The notes under the pieces were generated by a model, which saw only the letters and a program-made list of their open reading frames with translations, was not told the DNA's origin and ran no database searches. From DASPGQ01 sp035457705 (lineage in GTDB: Bacteria; Acidobacteriota; Vicinamibacteria; Marinacidobacterales; SMYC01): a DNA stretch of 64,000 nt. Positions 37,047 through 45,730 of this stretch are shown here, piece after piece; the first letter of the stretch is position 1; the number at the start of each line of letters is the position of its first letter. Location of the stretch: contig DATIBD010000039.1 of NCBI GenBank assembly GCA_035457705.1, positions 434,001 through 498,000 on the forward strand, written 5' to 3'. The position numbers and the translations under genes are program-made.

Positions 37047-37856
37047 TCAAACGATCTCGTTCACCGATCCAATCCCAACGTGCTCGAGAATAGAGAATGG
37101 ACCCTCCCGACGAATCACCGCGAGCTCGTCATCGCTTCGGGCGAGAAAGGCGCCGGCGAATCCCAAGGCATTGACGGAGATCGAACGCCACGATTCCCGC
37201 GCCCGGGGCACAACGCACAACCATCCGGTTGTCATCAGCAAGTTGTAGGGTCGAGGAGAATTCCCTGGTGCAAAACTTCGGAGCAGGCGAAGATACTGCT
37301 CTCGTGCCCTTTCTGCGCCCTCGGTAAGGGTGTCACCCTCACTGGGCTCCAGCTTGGCGATCGCGCGAACGAAGGGAAGCTGCGAGGACCACAGATCGAG
37401 CGGAGTTTCCTCGGGACCCTCGCCCACCGGAAAAGGAACGTACTGGAGATGCTTGTGCCGCTGGCTGGCTCCGGCCAGCGACCCCGCGTTGTAGAAGACG
37501 AGTCCCTCGAGCTCTTGCATCAGGCGCCAGGCGGCCTCGAAATCGGCTCGACTCAGCAGAGACTCCTGCTCCTCGTACTCTCGCGTGACGACGAGGAGGT
37601 GAATCGGCATCACGTTGAACTTGTTGAGCAAGGCGACGTGGGTATCGGAGACGTCGGCGACGAACAGAGCCTCCTCGTAAGGAAGAAACGGGTTCTCCTT
37701 GCTCTCGCTCGGCTTGCGCGCCAAGTTCTCGACGACACGGACCGTGAAGGAAACTCCGGCGTCCTCGACGATTTCCAACCGCGAGGGGATCGGCTCGAGC
37801 GCCCCCGAGAGCAATGCGTCCCGGGCCCGCTTCTCGATCTCGCCAAGCAAGCTCAC
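37047..37856 (-). CDS. ATP adenylyltransferase (Ap4A phosphorylase)-like protein
   Basis: A 269-residue HIT-superfamily protein like yeast Apa1/Apa2 and bacterial relatives. Family features are the central KFNVMPIHLLVVT strand, the active-site GASQRHKHLQYVP with the His-x-His-x-Gln triad, and a C-terminal segment (YNLLMTTGWLCVVPR). It would phosphorolyse Ap4A to ATP and ADP, limiting a stress alarmone. ATG 37856 overlaps the stop of the Elp3 gene by 4 bases, linking it to a tRNA-modification gene. Confidence 0.88.
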   Translation of the reverse strand: MSLLGEIEKRARDALLSGALEPIPSRLEIVEDAGVSFTVRVVENLARKPSESKENPFLPYEEALFVADVSDTHVALLNKFNVMPIHLLVVTREYEEQESLLSRADFEAAWRLMQELEGLVFYNAGSLAGASQRHKHLQYVPFPVGEGPEETPLDLWSSQLPFVRAIAKLEPSEGDTLTEGAERAREQYLRLLRSFAPGNSPRPYNLLMTTGWLCVVPRARESWRSISVNALGFAGAFLARSDDELAVIRREGPFSILEHVGIGSVNEIV

Positions 37857-39619
37857 AGCATCCGATGCTGGTAGAGGTCTCCGTCGAAGAAACCGCAGCG
37901 GCGGTAGTACTCCCGGGTTCCGACGGACGAAATGACGGACAGTCGAGGATATCCGCGAGCCCGCGCGACAGCGCTCGCCCTTTCCAGCAGGCGACGGCCC
38001 AGACCCCCGTGCTGAGCGCGGCCCGCCTCCCGCTCCCCAATGCCAACGGCTCCTCCGTAAACGTGAACTTCACGGACGATCGCGGAGCCGCCGAGCTCGG
38101 CGATGAAAGCTTCGTGCTCGGGGAGGCACAATCGAAGGAAGCCGGCGATGCGATCCTCCCCGGTTACGAACTGGAGAAACCTTTCTTCCCCCGCAGAGGT
38201 TCGATAAGGGACTTCCTCGAGCCGGAGTGAATAGGCCGAGACGTCGTGGTCCCGGATCTCCCGTGCCCGGATGTCCTGAGAGCGGATTCCCCGTCGGGCC
38301 ATTTCCCTCTCTGCCAGATCGCGAAAATTGGTCACGCGGCTTCCCACGAAGATCTCTTCGCCAGGAATGTCACGGATGACACGCGTCAATCGACAGTATC
38401 GAGGTGTCTTCGCCATACAAGCCACTAGCAGCTCGAGAAGCTCTCCTTCGGTGTAGGGCCTGTAGCGGCCCGCCTCGTAATGGCTCATGAGCTCGGCAGT
38501 CTCCACCAAACTGCAGGGATAGAGCTTCAGCTCGTCGGGCCGAAAGTCGACGTCCGCGAACAGACGCTCGAAGTCCTCGACGTCTTTCTGCGGCGTCGAG
38601 CCGTACAGATTCGCCATCCAATGCGCCTGGACCTTGAACCCCGCTCTCCGCAGGAGCCAGGTCGCCCGACGCGACGCCGACACGTCGTGACCCCGCTCGT
38701 TGAGCGCGAGGACCTGGTCGTCGAGGCTCTGATACCCGATCTGGATCTTCGTCGCCCCCAGGCGTCTCAGCCGCTCGACCTCGAGCTCGCTCACGTGGTC
38801 CGGGCGGGTCTCGAGAGAGAGACCGACACATCGAGCTCCCGAGGTCTCGTTGGACGCCTGGGCAGCGCGAAGCTCGTTCCAGCCCGAGCTCTCCCGAGCG
38901 GAAATCACGCCCTCCGGATCTCGGCGACGCGCAAGGTCCGATACGATCCGATTGTACGGATTTCCCCCTCTCCGTCCGTCCACGGTGTCGCGGAGCGACT
39001 CGAAGTCGATGCCTCGCTCTTCTTCGTTCGTGACGCCAGCTTCCGGATCAAAGTCGTTGAGGGCGTCGAACGCACGCTTGAGAAACCACCGCTGATACTG
39101 CTCGGTATAGGACGACCAAGTTCCTCCGAGGACGATGATCTCGACCTTGTCCGTTGGATGGCCAATGGCATCGAGAGCTCGCAGTCGAGCGAAGGTCTGG
39201 GCGTAGGGGTCGAAGTGATGATGTGCCGCCCGCTGCGCTCCCGGCTCGCTCGAGATATAGCTCTTGGGCATCCGGACGTCGTTGGGACAGAAGATGCATC
39301 GGCCCGGACATGGGAAAGGCTTCGTGAGGATGGTGACGGTCGTCACACCGCTGAGCGATCGAACGGGTTTCAGACGGAGTCTCTCGACCAGCGCACCCTG
39401 GGGAGGCCACCCGTACTTCCCCGCGAGCAGGCGATAGCCGGCGATGAGCTCGCTTCGCGAGAAGAACGAGCGGCCGTTCTTGGGATGCCGCCTGAGGACG
39501 CGGTCGATCTCACCTGGCCGAGGTGCTGCCAACGCCGCGAGGGACTCGACGATGGCGACGAGCTCACGCTCGTGCTCTTCCGGCGAGAACCGGTAGTCTT
39601 TCCAGGTGGCTCTTCTCAT
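37853..39619 (-). CDS. elp3: Elp3-like tRNA uridine-34 acetyltransferase (radical SAM + GNAT)
   Basis: A 588-residue homologue of the eukaryotic/archaeal Elongator catalytic subunit. The radical-SAM motif is CPGRCIFCP (three Cys spaced 3 and 2), followed by the Elp3-specific YISSEPGAQRA, HHHFDPYAQ and IVLGGTWSSYTEQYQ, then LSLETRPDHV. The C-terminal GNAT domain has GIGEREAGRAQHGGLGRRLLERA for acetyl-CoA binding. Such enzymes put carboxymethyl groups on the tRNA wobble uridine. Stand-alone Elp3 is uncommon in bacteria. The start overlaps the ppc stop, and the end overlaps the Ap4A phosphorylase start. Confidence 0.94.
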   Translation of the reverse strand: MRRATWKDYRFSPEEHERELVAIVESLAALAAPRPGEIDRVLRRHPKNGRSFFSRSELIAGYRLLAGKYGWPPQGALVERLRLKPVRSLSGVTTVTILTKPFPCPGRCIFCPNDVRMPKSYISSEPGAQRAAHHHFDPYAQTFARLRALDAIGHPTDKVEIIVLGGTWSSYTEQYQRWFLKRAFDALNDFDPEAGVTNEEERGIDFESLRDTVDGRRGGNPYNRIVSDLARRRDPEGVISARESSGWNELRAAQASNETSGARCVGLSLETRPDHVSELEVERLRRLGATKIQIGYQSLDDQVLALNERGHDVSASRRATWLLRRAGFKVQAHWMANLYGSTPQKDVEDFERLFADVDFRPDELKLYPCSLVETAELMSHYEAGRYRPYTEGELLELLVACMAKTPRYCRLTRVIRDIPGEEIFVGSRVTNFRDLAEREMARRGIRSQDIRAREIRDHDVSAYSLRLEEVPYRTSAGEERFLQFVTGEDRIAGFLRLCLPEHEAFIAELGGSAIVREVHVYGGAVGIGEREAGRAQHGGLGRRLLERASAVARARGYPRLSVISSVGTREYYRRCGFFDGDLYQHRML

Positions 39620-42369
39620 CCCGTGTTTCGCATCCCGGCAGCGATGCCGTTGATCGTAAGCAGAATAGCGTACAACAGCTCATCCCCGGCCTTCTGGCCT
39701 CGACGGCGATGGCGCTTCAGGAGCTCAACCTGAAGGTAGCTCATCGGATCGACGTAGGGATTGCGCACTTCGATCGAACGTGCCAGAACCGGTGCGTTCT
39801 CGAGGAGCCTGGACTGTTCGGTGACGCGCAGCAGAGATCGGGAGCTCCGGTGATACTCCTCTTCGATCCGCGTGAAGATCGGCCTCAGTCCGCGCCGCGC
39901 GAGCCCGGCGTACTGTCGGGCGATCTGGAAATCGGCTTTGGCGAGCGCCATCTCGATGTTGGAGAGGGTGCTCCCGAAATACTGCCAATCCCGGTTCATT
40001 TCTCGCAAGAGTGAGAGATGGCGCCGGGGTTTCTGCGCCAGGAAAGACTCGAGGGCCGAGCCCACGCCAAACCAGCCGGGCAGGAGATGCCGGCTCTGAG
40101 TCCAGCCGAAGACCCAGGGGATGGCTCTCAGATCCGCCACATCCTGGGAATGTGTCTTCCTGCGCGCTGGCCGAGACCCGATGCTCAGATGCTGCAGCTC
40201 TTCCAGGGGCGTCGCCTGAGCGAAGTATTCCGCGAAGCCTCGGGTCTCGTACACCAACGCCCGATAGGCGCGATGGGCGTCCACGGATAGCGCTTGCATC
40301 GCTTCCACCCATTCGGGCCGGGGCGAAGCGTCAGTCCGGCCGGGGAGGCTCGCCTCGATGACGGCCGAGGTCTGGAGCTCCATGCTGCGAAGCGCAATCT
40401 CGGGAAGGCCGTACTTCGACGAGATCACCTCCCCTTGCTCGGTGATCTTGATGCGGCCGGCGACCGTGCCCGGAGGCTGGGCGAGAATGGCCTTGTGACT
40501 CGGCCCGCCTCCTCTTCCCACGGTCCCTCCGCGGCCGTGGAACAATCGCAGCTCGATGCCCCGCTCGCGCGCCACGCCCCAAAGGGCTTCTTGGGCTTTG
40601 TACAGCTCCCAGCTCGACGTCAAGATCCCGCCATCCTTGCTGCTGTCCGAGTAGCCAATCATGACTTCCTGAAGATTCCCCTGCGCTCGGAGGACGGGAG
40701 CGTAAGCCGGGTTCTCGATGAGATCTCGAAGTATCTGCGGCGCTCCGCGCAGATCGTCGATGGTCTCGAAAAGAGGCGCCACGCGAAGGCTGGCAGCCAG
40801 CGGCCTGGTCCCGACGACCTCCGGCTGATAGAGCCCCGCCTCCTTGGCGAGGACGAGAACGGCGAGGATGTCACTCACGGCGTGCGTCATACTGACGATA
40901 TAGGTCCCGATGGCTCGTTCGCCCAGCTCGTCGACCGCGCGGCGGGCCACGCGAAAAACGCTGAGTGTTTCCGCCGTCGCATCGCTCCAGATAGCGTCTC
41001 GGCCCACGAGCGGACGGGGCGTTTGCAGCTCGGCCGTGAGCCACTTCGACCGTTCGGCCTCGGTCATGGCATCGTAGGGCGTACCCGAGCCGAGCTGACC
41101 CGTGATCTCCGAAAGAGCGTCCGCGTGGCGATCGCTCGACTGCCGAAAGTCCACACTCGCGAGATGGAGGCCAAAAGTCGCGACCTGATCCATGAAGCGC
41201 TGAACGAGATCCGCCGAGAGCGCGCCATTCGCTCGAAGGCTGTTCCGGACGAGCGCCAGATCCGCAAGAAGCGTGTCCGGAGCCCTATACCCGACGCGAT
41301 CGTCGACCTCGAGCGCTCGGAAAACGCGCTCACGGATGTAGCCGAGCTTTTGCCGGTACGGCTCCTCGGCGTGGATCCGTTCCACTCGCTCGGCGACTTT
41401 CGGCAAACGCTTGGAGTCCTCATGAAGGCTGGTCAGAAGCTCTTCCTGGGGCGGACAATGACGGAGGGATTCGCTGAGCTTCGACCCGAGGTCGTCTATC
41501 ACCCTCAGGTACTTGGTCAGGATCAGGCGACGCTGGCGCCAAAGCGTCTCCCAGGTGATCTCCGCCGTGACGTAGGGGTTTCCGTCGCGATCTCCCCCGA
41601 CCCAGGATCCGAAACCGAGGGGCGCCACCTCCGGTGGAAGCTCCAGATTCGCCATGAGCCCGGCCGAGCGCCTGAGCTCCGCCAGCAAATCGGGGACCGC
41701 ATCGAAGAGCACGGTATCGAAAAAGTAGAGCGTAGAAGCGACTTCGTCGAGCACGGTGGGCTTGAAGCGCCTCAGCTCGTCGGTGAGCCAGATCGACTCG
41801 ACCTCGCGCTCGAGCGCGTTCTGGAATCGTGCCTCGACCAGCGGCTCGAAGTCGGCACGATCGAGCTCGGAGAGGAGGTCCGCGATCCGCCGGTGCTTTT
41901 CCAATAGACTCCGGAGAGTCGCCTCGGTCGGATGCGCCGTCATGACGGGGTTGATCGAAAGCCGTTCCAAGACCTCGCGAACCGCGCGTGCGGGAACCCG
42001 TTCTCGAGCGAGTCGCGTGAAGAGCTCCGCGAGCGAGCCGCTCTGCAGCGGTGCCGTCGCGCTCTGCGCATATTGACGTCTCCTGCGGATCCGATGGTGT
42101 TGCTCGGCGAGGTTCGTCAGCTGGAAGTAGACCGCGAACGCGCGAATGACACCGATGGTCCGCCCGAGCTCGAGACTCTTCAACAACTCGACCAGCTCGC
42201 GCTCGCTGGCGGCGTCGGTCCGCGCCCGAAGCAACTTCGTGAGCTTTCTCACTTGTTCTTCGATCTCGAACAAAGGTCGCCCTCCATGGCGCTTCAGCGT
42301 ATCGCCGAGGAGATTGCCCAGTCTTCGAATGTCGCGCCGCAGGGGAAGGTCCTTGTCCGACGCACTCAT
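39616..42369 (-). CDS. ppc: Phosphoenolpyruvate carboxylase
   Basis: A 917-residue anaplerotic enzyme that carboxylates phosphoenolpyruvate to oxaloacetate. Signature regions are NPVMTAHPTEATLRS with the catalytic His, GSWVGGDRDGNP, the VMIGYSDSSKDGG loop, LFHGRGGTVGRGGGP and the invariant C-terminal MRNTG. Full family length. ATG 42369 preferred; ATG 42387 would add six residues. First gene of an overlapping set ppc-elp3-Ap4A phosphorylase, and only 27 bases from the divergent methyltransferase start. Confidence 0.96.
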   Translation of the reverse strand: MSASDKDLPLRRDIRRLGNLLGDTLKRHGGRPLFEIEEQVRKLTKLLRARTDAASERELVELLKSLELGRTIGVIRAFAVYFQLTNLAEQHHRIRRRRQYAQSATAPLQSGSLAELFTRLARERVPARAVREVLERLSINPVMTAHPTEATLRSLLEKHRRIADLLSELDRADFEPLVEARFQNALEREVESIWLTDELRRFKPTVLDEVASTLYFFDTVLFDAVPDLLAELRRSAGLMANLELPPEVAPLGFGSWVGGDRDGNPYVTAEITWETLWRQRRLILTKYLRVIDDLGSKLSESLRHCPPQEELLTSLHEDSKRLPKVAERVERIHAEEPYRQKLGYIRERVFRALEVDDRVGYRAPDTLLADLALVRNSLRANGALSADLVQRFMDQVATFGLHLASVDFRQSSDRHADALSEITGQLGSGTPYDAMTEAERSKWLTAELQTPRPLVGRDAIWSDATAETLSVFRVARRAVDELGERAIGTYIVSMTHAVSDILAVLVLAKEAGLYQPEVVGTRPLAASLRVAPLFETIDDLRGAPQILRDLIENPAYAPVLRAQGNLQEVMIGYSDSSKDGGILTSSWELYKAQEALWGVARERGIELRLFHGRGGTVGRGGGPSHKAILAQPPGTVAGRIKITEQGEVISSKYGLPEIALRSMELQTSAVIEASLPGRTDASPRPEWVEAMQALSVDAHRAYRALVYETRGFAEYFAQATPLEELQHLSIGSRPARRKTHSQDVADLRAIPWVFGWTQSRHLLPGWFGVGSALESFLAQKPRRHLSLLREMNRDWQYFGSTLSNIEMALAKADFQIARQYAGLARRGLRPIFTRIEEEYHRSSRSLLRVTEQSRLLENAPVLARSIEVRNPYVDPMSYLQVELLKRHRRRGQKAGDELLYAILLTINGIAAGMRNTG

Positions 42370-42396
42370 GCTGCCTATTATGAACACCGATCGCTA

Positions 42397-43131
42397 TTGA
42401 ATCGCCAGACCGTCCTCGCTCTGAACGCCATCAACGCCCGTTTCTACCGCGAGCGGGCCGAGGAGTTCCGGCGCAGCAGAGAACGCCCCTGGAGGGGCTG
42501 GGACGAGCTTGTCGGCCGCTGGGGCCCTCTGCCGAACCGCCCTTCCGTTCTGGACGTTGGCTGTGGAAACGGGCGTTTTGCGACATTTCTGACCCAAAGG
42601 ATCGGAAGAGACTTCACCTACGTGGGCATCGACTCGAGCCCCCTGGCCCTCACGGAAGCGCGCAAACGACTTGGGGAAGAGGCCGTGCTTCTCCAGCACG
42701 ATTTCGTTGCCTCGAAGAGCTCCCTTCCCCGCGAGCTCAATGGACGCTGCTTCGACGTGGTGGTCCTCTTCGGTGTCCTCCATCACGTTCCTGGCGCGGC
42801 GAATCGCTTTCGGCTGCTCCGCCAACTGGCAGAGCACGTCGAGGGCAGGCTCGTGCTTACCGTCTGGCGCTTCGTCGACTTCGAGCGGTTTCGCAGGAAG
42901 CTCGTGAGCTGGGACGACTACCTGCGACGAGAAGGCATCGATCTCGATCTCGATCTCGAGCCCGGCGACCACATCATGACGTGGGGCGCCGCGCCGACGG
43001 GCTTTCGCTACTGCCACGCGCTGGATGACGACGAAGCCCGAAGGCTCGTCGAGGGGCTCGGGCTGAAGATTCAGGAATTCTTCGACCCCGAGGGGGAGCC
43101 GAACCGTTATTTCGTCCTGAAGCGGCTCTGA
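42397..43131 (+). CDS. Class I SAM-dependent methyltransferase
   Basis: A 244-residue methyltransferase, with motif I SVLDVGCGNGRFA, motif II VGIDSSPLA and motif IV DVVVLFGVLHHVPG. The N-terminal LALNAINARFYRERAEEFRRSRERPWRGW and later VWRFVDFERFRRKLVSW recall the Trm9/ALKBH8-like tRNA methyltransferase group, which would pair well with the nearby Elp3, but this assignment is tentative. The TTG at 42397 is chosen because earlier starts lie inside the divergent ppc gene. A GATCTC-type hexamer is tandemly repeated near 42940-42960, encoding IDLDLDLE. Confidence 0.82.
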   Translation: MNRQTVLALNAINARFYRERAEEFRRSRERPWRGWDELVGRWGPLPNRPSVLDVGCGNGRFATFLTQRIGRDFTYVGIDSSPLALTEARKRLGEEAVLLQHDFVASKSSLPRELNGRCFDVVVLFGVLHHVPGAANRFRLLRQLAEHVEGRLVLTVWRFVDFERFRRKLVSWDDYLRREGIDLDLDLEPGDHIMTWGAAPTGFRYCHALDDDEARRLVEGLGLKIQEFFDPEGEPNRYFVLKRL

Positions 43132-43142
43132 TAGAGTGTCTT

Positions 43143-43655
43143 TTGTTGACCGAGAAAGTCATCGTGCTGGACCGGGGAAACGTCGAATTCCTCTACCCCG
43201 GGGACTGGAGGATTGCGCGGGGTCCGCAGGGCGCGATCACGATCTCAGATCCCACGGAGTCGTGCCGGCTCGATGTCTCATACACGCGTCACGCGGAGGA
43301 GGAGGTGAGCTCTCCGCCGGTGGAAGAGCTTCTTGGCCAGCTCCTGGCTCGGCTGCGCGAGGCGGATAGCGACACCCCGATTCATTGCCTCGACGAGCCG
43401 TCTCGCCGCGTCGCCTGGTGCGACTACGATTACGTCTCCGACGACAAGCGCACCGGCCAACCCAAAATCGCCCGAGGACGGTGGCTCGTCGGGAGCAACA
43501 CTGTCTTTCATGTCCTGATGGCCTTCTACTACTGGGACGATGATGCCGTCTGGGCCGTCCCGGCGTGGGAAAGGATCGTCGAGACCCTACAATTCGGCGA
43601 CGGCACGCAGCTCGCGAGCCCGAAAGAACACTGGTCGATGCGCCGCCGGCATTGA
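43143..43655 (+). CDS. Small protein of unknown function (possible PsbP/Mog1-like fold)
   Basis: A 170-residue protein with no signal peptide or membrane segment. The opening VEFLYPGDWRIARGPQGAITISDP has the pattern of PsbP/Mog1-like stress proteins (a strand followed by a P-W turn), and the C-terminal WERIVETLQF fits the closing helix of that fold. It begins with tandem TTG codons at 43143, 11 bases after the methyltransferase stop on the same strand. Family assignment is by pattern only. Confidence 0.65.
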   Translation: MLTEKVIVLDRGNVEFLYPGDWRIARGPQGAITISDPTESCRLDVSYTRHAEEEVSSPPVEELLGQLLARLREADSDTPIHCLDEPSRRVAWCDYDYVSDDKRTGQPKIARGRWLVGSNTVFHVLMAFYYWDDDAVWAVPAWERIVETLQFGDGTQLASPKEHWSMRRRH

Positions 43656-43711
43656 GGTGGACCGCTGTCGACGTCGTCCCGGCGCGTGCCGTTCCGGGTG
43701 CCCAAACCGAG

Positions 43712-45298
43712 TCATTCATCACCGAACAGGCTGAGCTGAGCCTGGGCCGGCGCCAGTCTCTCCCCGGTCTGTTTCTCGTACAGTGCCCGCACGGTATCGA
43801 TGGTGTCCGCTTCCTCGACCCGCTTGTCCTCGCGATAGGCCTTGAGGCGAGCAAAACGAAGCGCGAGGCCTCCTTCGTAGTGGGGGCTCTTTTGTATGTC
43901 GTTGAAGGCGATCTCGGCGACGAGCTCCGGCCGCACCCGGACCGTCCACTCGTCCCGGGAAATCTCGAGCTCCTGGAGCCGCTCCGTCTGCCACTTCAGA
44001 ATCTCGTCCGTCATGCCTTTGAACGTCTTGCCCAGCATCACGAACCCGCCGGTCTCAGGGTCGCGAGCACCGAGGTGCAGGTTGCTCAGCCAGCCGCGAC
44101 GTCGTCCGCTCCCCCACTCGGCGGCAAGAACGACGAGATCGAGAGTGTGCGCGCTTTTTACCTTGAGCCAAGCTTTCCCGCGCGAGCCCGCCTGGTACGG
44201 AGCGTGGAGCGCCTTTGCCATCACGCCCTCATGGCCGGCAACAAGAGCCTTCTCGGAGAAGCTCTGCGCTTCTTCGTCTTTCGCGGTTACGATCCGGGGC
44301 ACGATGAGCTCCCCGGGCAGTGCCTCGTGGAGCCTGGCCACGCGGTTCTCGTAACGCTCGTCGACGAGGATCTCTTCGTCGAGCAGGAGGCAATCGAAAT
44401 AGAACGACGTGAGAGGAAGCGCACGCCTCAGCCCGGCAACGTCCAGCCTGCGGCCAAACCGACGCATCGTCGTCTGAAAGGTGTGTGGCCGCCCATCGGC
44501 TCGAAGCGCAACGGCCTCGCCATCCAGTACGAGCCTCCTCGAAGGAAGCGACCCGATCGTTTCCACGATCTCCGGGCAGGCGTCGGTGACGTCGTTCAGG
44601 CGACGAGAGTAAACGCGCACTCGATCCTTCGACTTGTGAACCTGAATGCGCGCGCCGTCGATCTTGTACTCGAGCGCGGCCACTTCGAGCGTCCGGAGCG
44701 CGTCGGCGATGTCCTCCGCGGTCGACGCGAGCATGCTTCGCACCGGACGGAAGAGCTCGATTGCGATGTTGGCGAGCCCTGCTTCTCCTTCCGCGCGCGC
44801 CGTCTTCGCGACGATAGCCAGATCCCCGGAAAGCATGAAGGCACGTCGCACGGACTCCACGTTCAGCGACGAGGCCGTGGCCAAAGCCTCCACCATGACT
44901 CCCTCGAGCGATCCTTGTCTGAGGTCTTCGAGAAGGAGTCGGACGAGGAAGTCGCGCTCGACTTCTGTGGCGCGCCCGAGCAGGTTTCGTAGGAGCTCGG
45001 TGCGTCGAGCGCTCGAGCCGGCACCGGACAGCTCGCCCAGTTCGGAGAACGCGTCGTGAACATCTCGCAGATTCAGCGCCGGGGCAGTGACGCCAAGAAG
45101 GGCTCTCATCGCGCCGAGCGTCTGATGTCCGATACCAATCCGCCCTTGGGGGAGTCGGCCCGAGAGGTAGCTGACCACGATGGGCAGCTCGCTCGACGGC
45201 GCCTTCGCCAGCAACTGCGAGAGCAACCGCGTCTTCTCGAGGCGGCTTCTCGTCTCCGCTATTTGTCTCGACGTCTCCACGACCTCGGCGAGCTTCAC
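43712..45298 (-). CDS. lig: ATP-dependent DNA ligase
   Basis: A 528-residue ligase of the archaeal/eukaryal ligase I type. The adenylation motif I YKIDGARIQ carries the nucleotidyl Lys. The N-terminal DNA-binding helical domain, the nucleotidyltransferase core (RLVLDGEAVAL, FDCLLLD, EGVMAK) and the OB-fold motif region (WLKVKS, VRVRPELVAEIAFNDI) are all present. These ligases in bacteria act in repair beside the NAD-dependent LigA. Start is GTG 45298. No Ku or LigD polymerase domain is in the window. Confidence 0.94.
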   Translation of the reverse strand: MKLAEVVETSRQIAETRSRLEKTRLLSQLLAKAPSSELPIVVSYLSGRLPQGRIGIGHQTLGAMRALLGVTAPALNLRDVHDAFSELGELSGAGSSARRTELLRNLLGRATEVERDFLVRLLLEDLRQGSLEGVMVEALATASSLNVESVRRAFMLSGDLAIVAKTARAEGEAGLANIAIELFRPVRSMLASTAEDIADALRTLEVAALEYKIDGARIQVHKSKDRVRVYSRRLNDVTDACPEIVETIGSLPSRRLVLDGEAVALRADGRPHTFQTTMRRFGRRLDVAGLRRALPLTSFYFDCLLLDEEILVDERYENRVARLHEALPGELIVPRIVTAKDEEAQSFSEKALVAGHEGVMAKALHAPYQAGSRGKAWLKVKSAHTLDLVVLAAEWGSGRRRGWLSNLHLGARDPETGGFVMLGKTFKGMTDEILKWQTERLQELEISRDEWTVRVRPELVAEIAFNDIQKSPHYEGGLALRFARLKAYREDKRVEEADTIDTVRALYEKQTGERLAPAQAQLSLFGDE

Positions 45299-45361
45299 GG
45301 CAGATCCACGCTATCATGGCCGCGTTGAACTTGTAGTCCCGATTGGCAGTATGATCCAGCG

Positions 45362-45730
45362 GTGAGTCTTCTCGGCAATATTCTCTGGCTCGTTTTCGGC
45401 GGTCTCATCGCGGGAGTCGGCTATATCCTCGGGGGACTGGTCGTTTGCCTCACGATCGTGGGAATTCCGTTCGGCATCCAGGCCATGAAGATCGGGGTGG
45501 CGACTTTCGCGCCCTTCGGAAAGAACGTCGTGGAGAGCACCGACGCCAACAGCCCCCTGCGGATCGTGCTGAACGTCGTGTGGCTCCTGATCATCGGGTG
45601 GGAGATCGCACTCGCCCACGCGGTGTCGGCCCTGGTGCTCGCCATCACCATCATCGGGATCCCGTTCGCCCTCCAGCACTTGAAGCTCATTCCCCTCGCG
45701 CTCCTCCCCTTCGGCCGCGACTTACGTTGA
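45362..45730 (+). CDS. yccF: YccF-family inner-membrane protein
   Basis: A 122-residue membrane protein made of two repeats, each with a long hydrophobic helix followed by an I-GIPF sequence (LTIVGIPFGIQAMK and ITIIGIPFALQHLK). This is the YccF domain layout. Function unknown in the family. The GTG start at 45362 is in-frame with the first helix; the stop overlaps the TTG of the next gene (TTGA at 45727-45730). Divergent from the DNA ligase, 63 bases apart. Confidence 0.9.
   Translation: MSLLGNILWLVFGGLIAGVGYILGGLVVCLTIVGIPFGIQAMKIGVATFAPFGKNVVESTDANSPLRIVLNVVWLLIIGWEIALAHAVSALVLAITIIGIPFALQHLKLIPLALLPFGRDLR

Noticed and set aside
40294..41907. 537-codon open frame antisense to ppc
   Set aside because: Composition is that of a GC-rich antisense shadow; ppc on the opposite strand is full length with all motifs.
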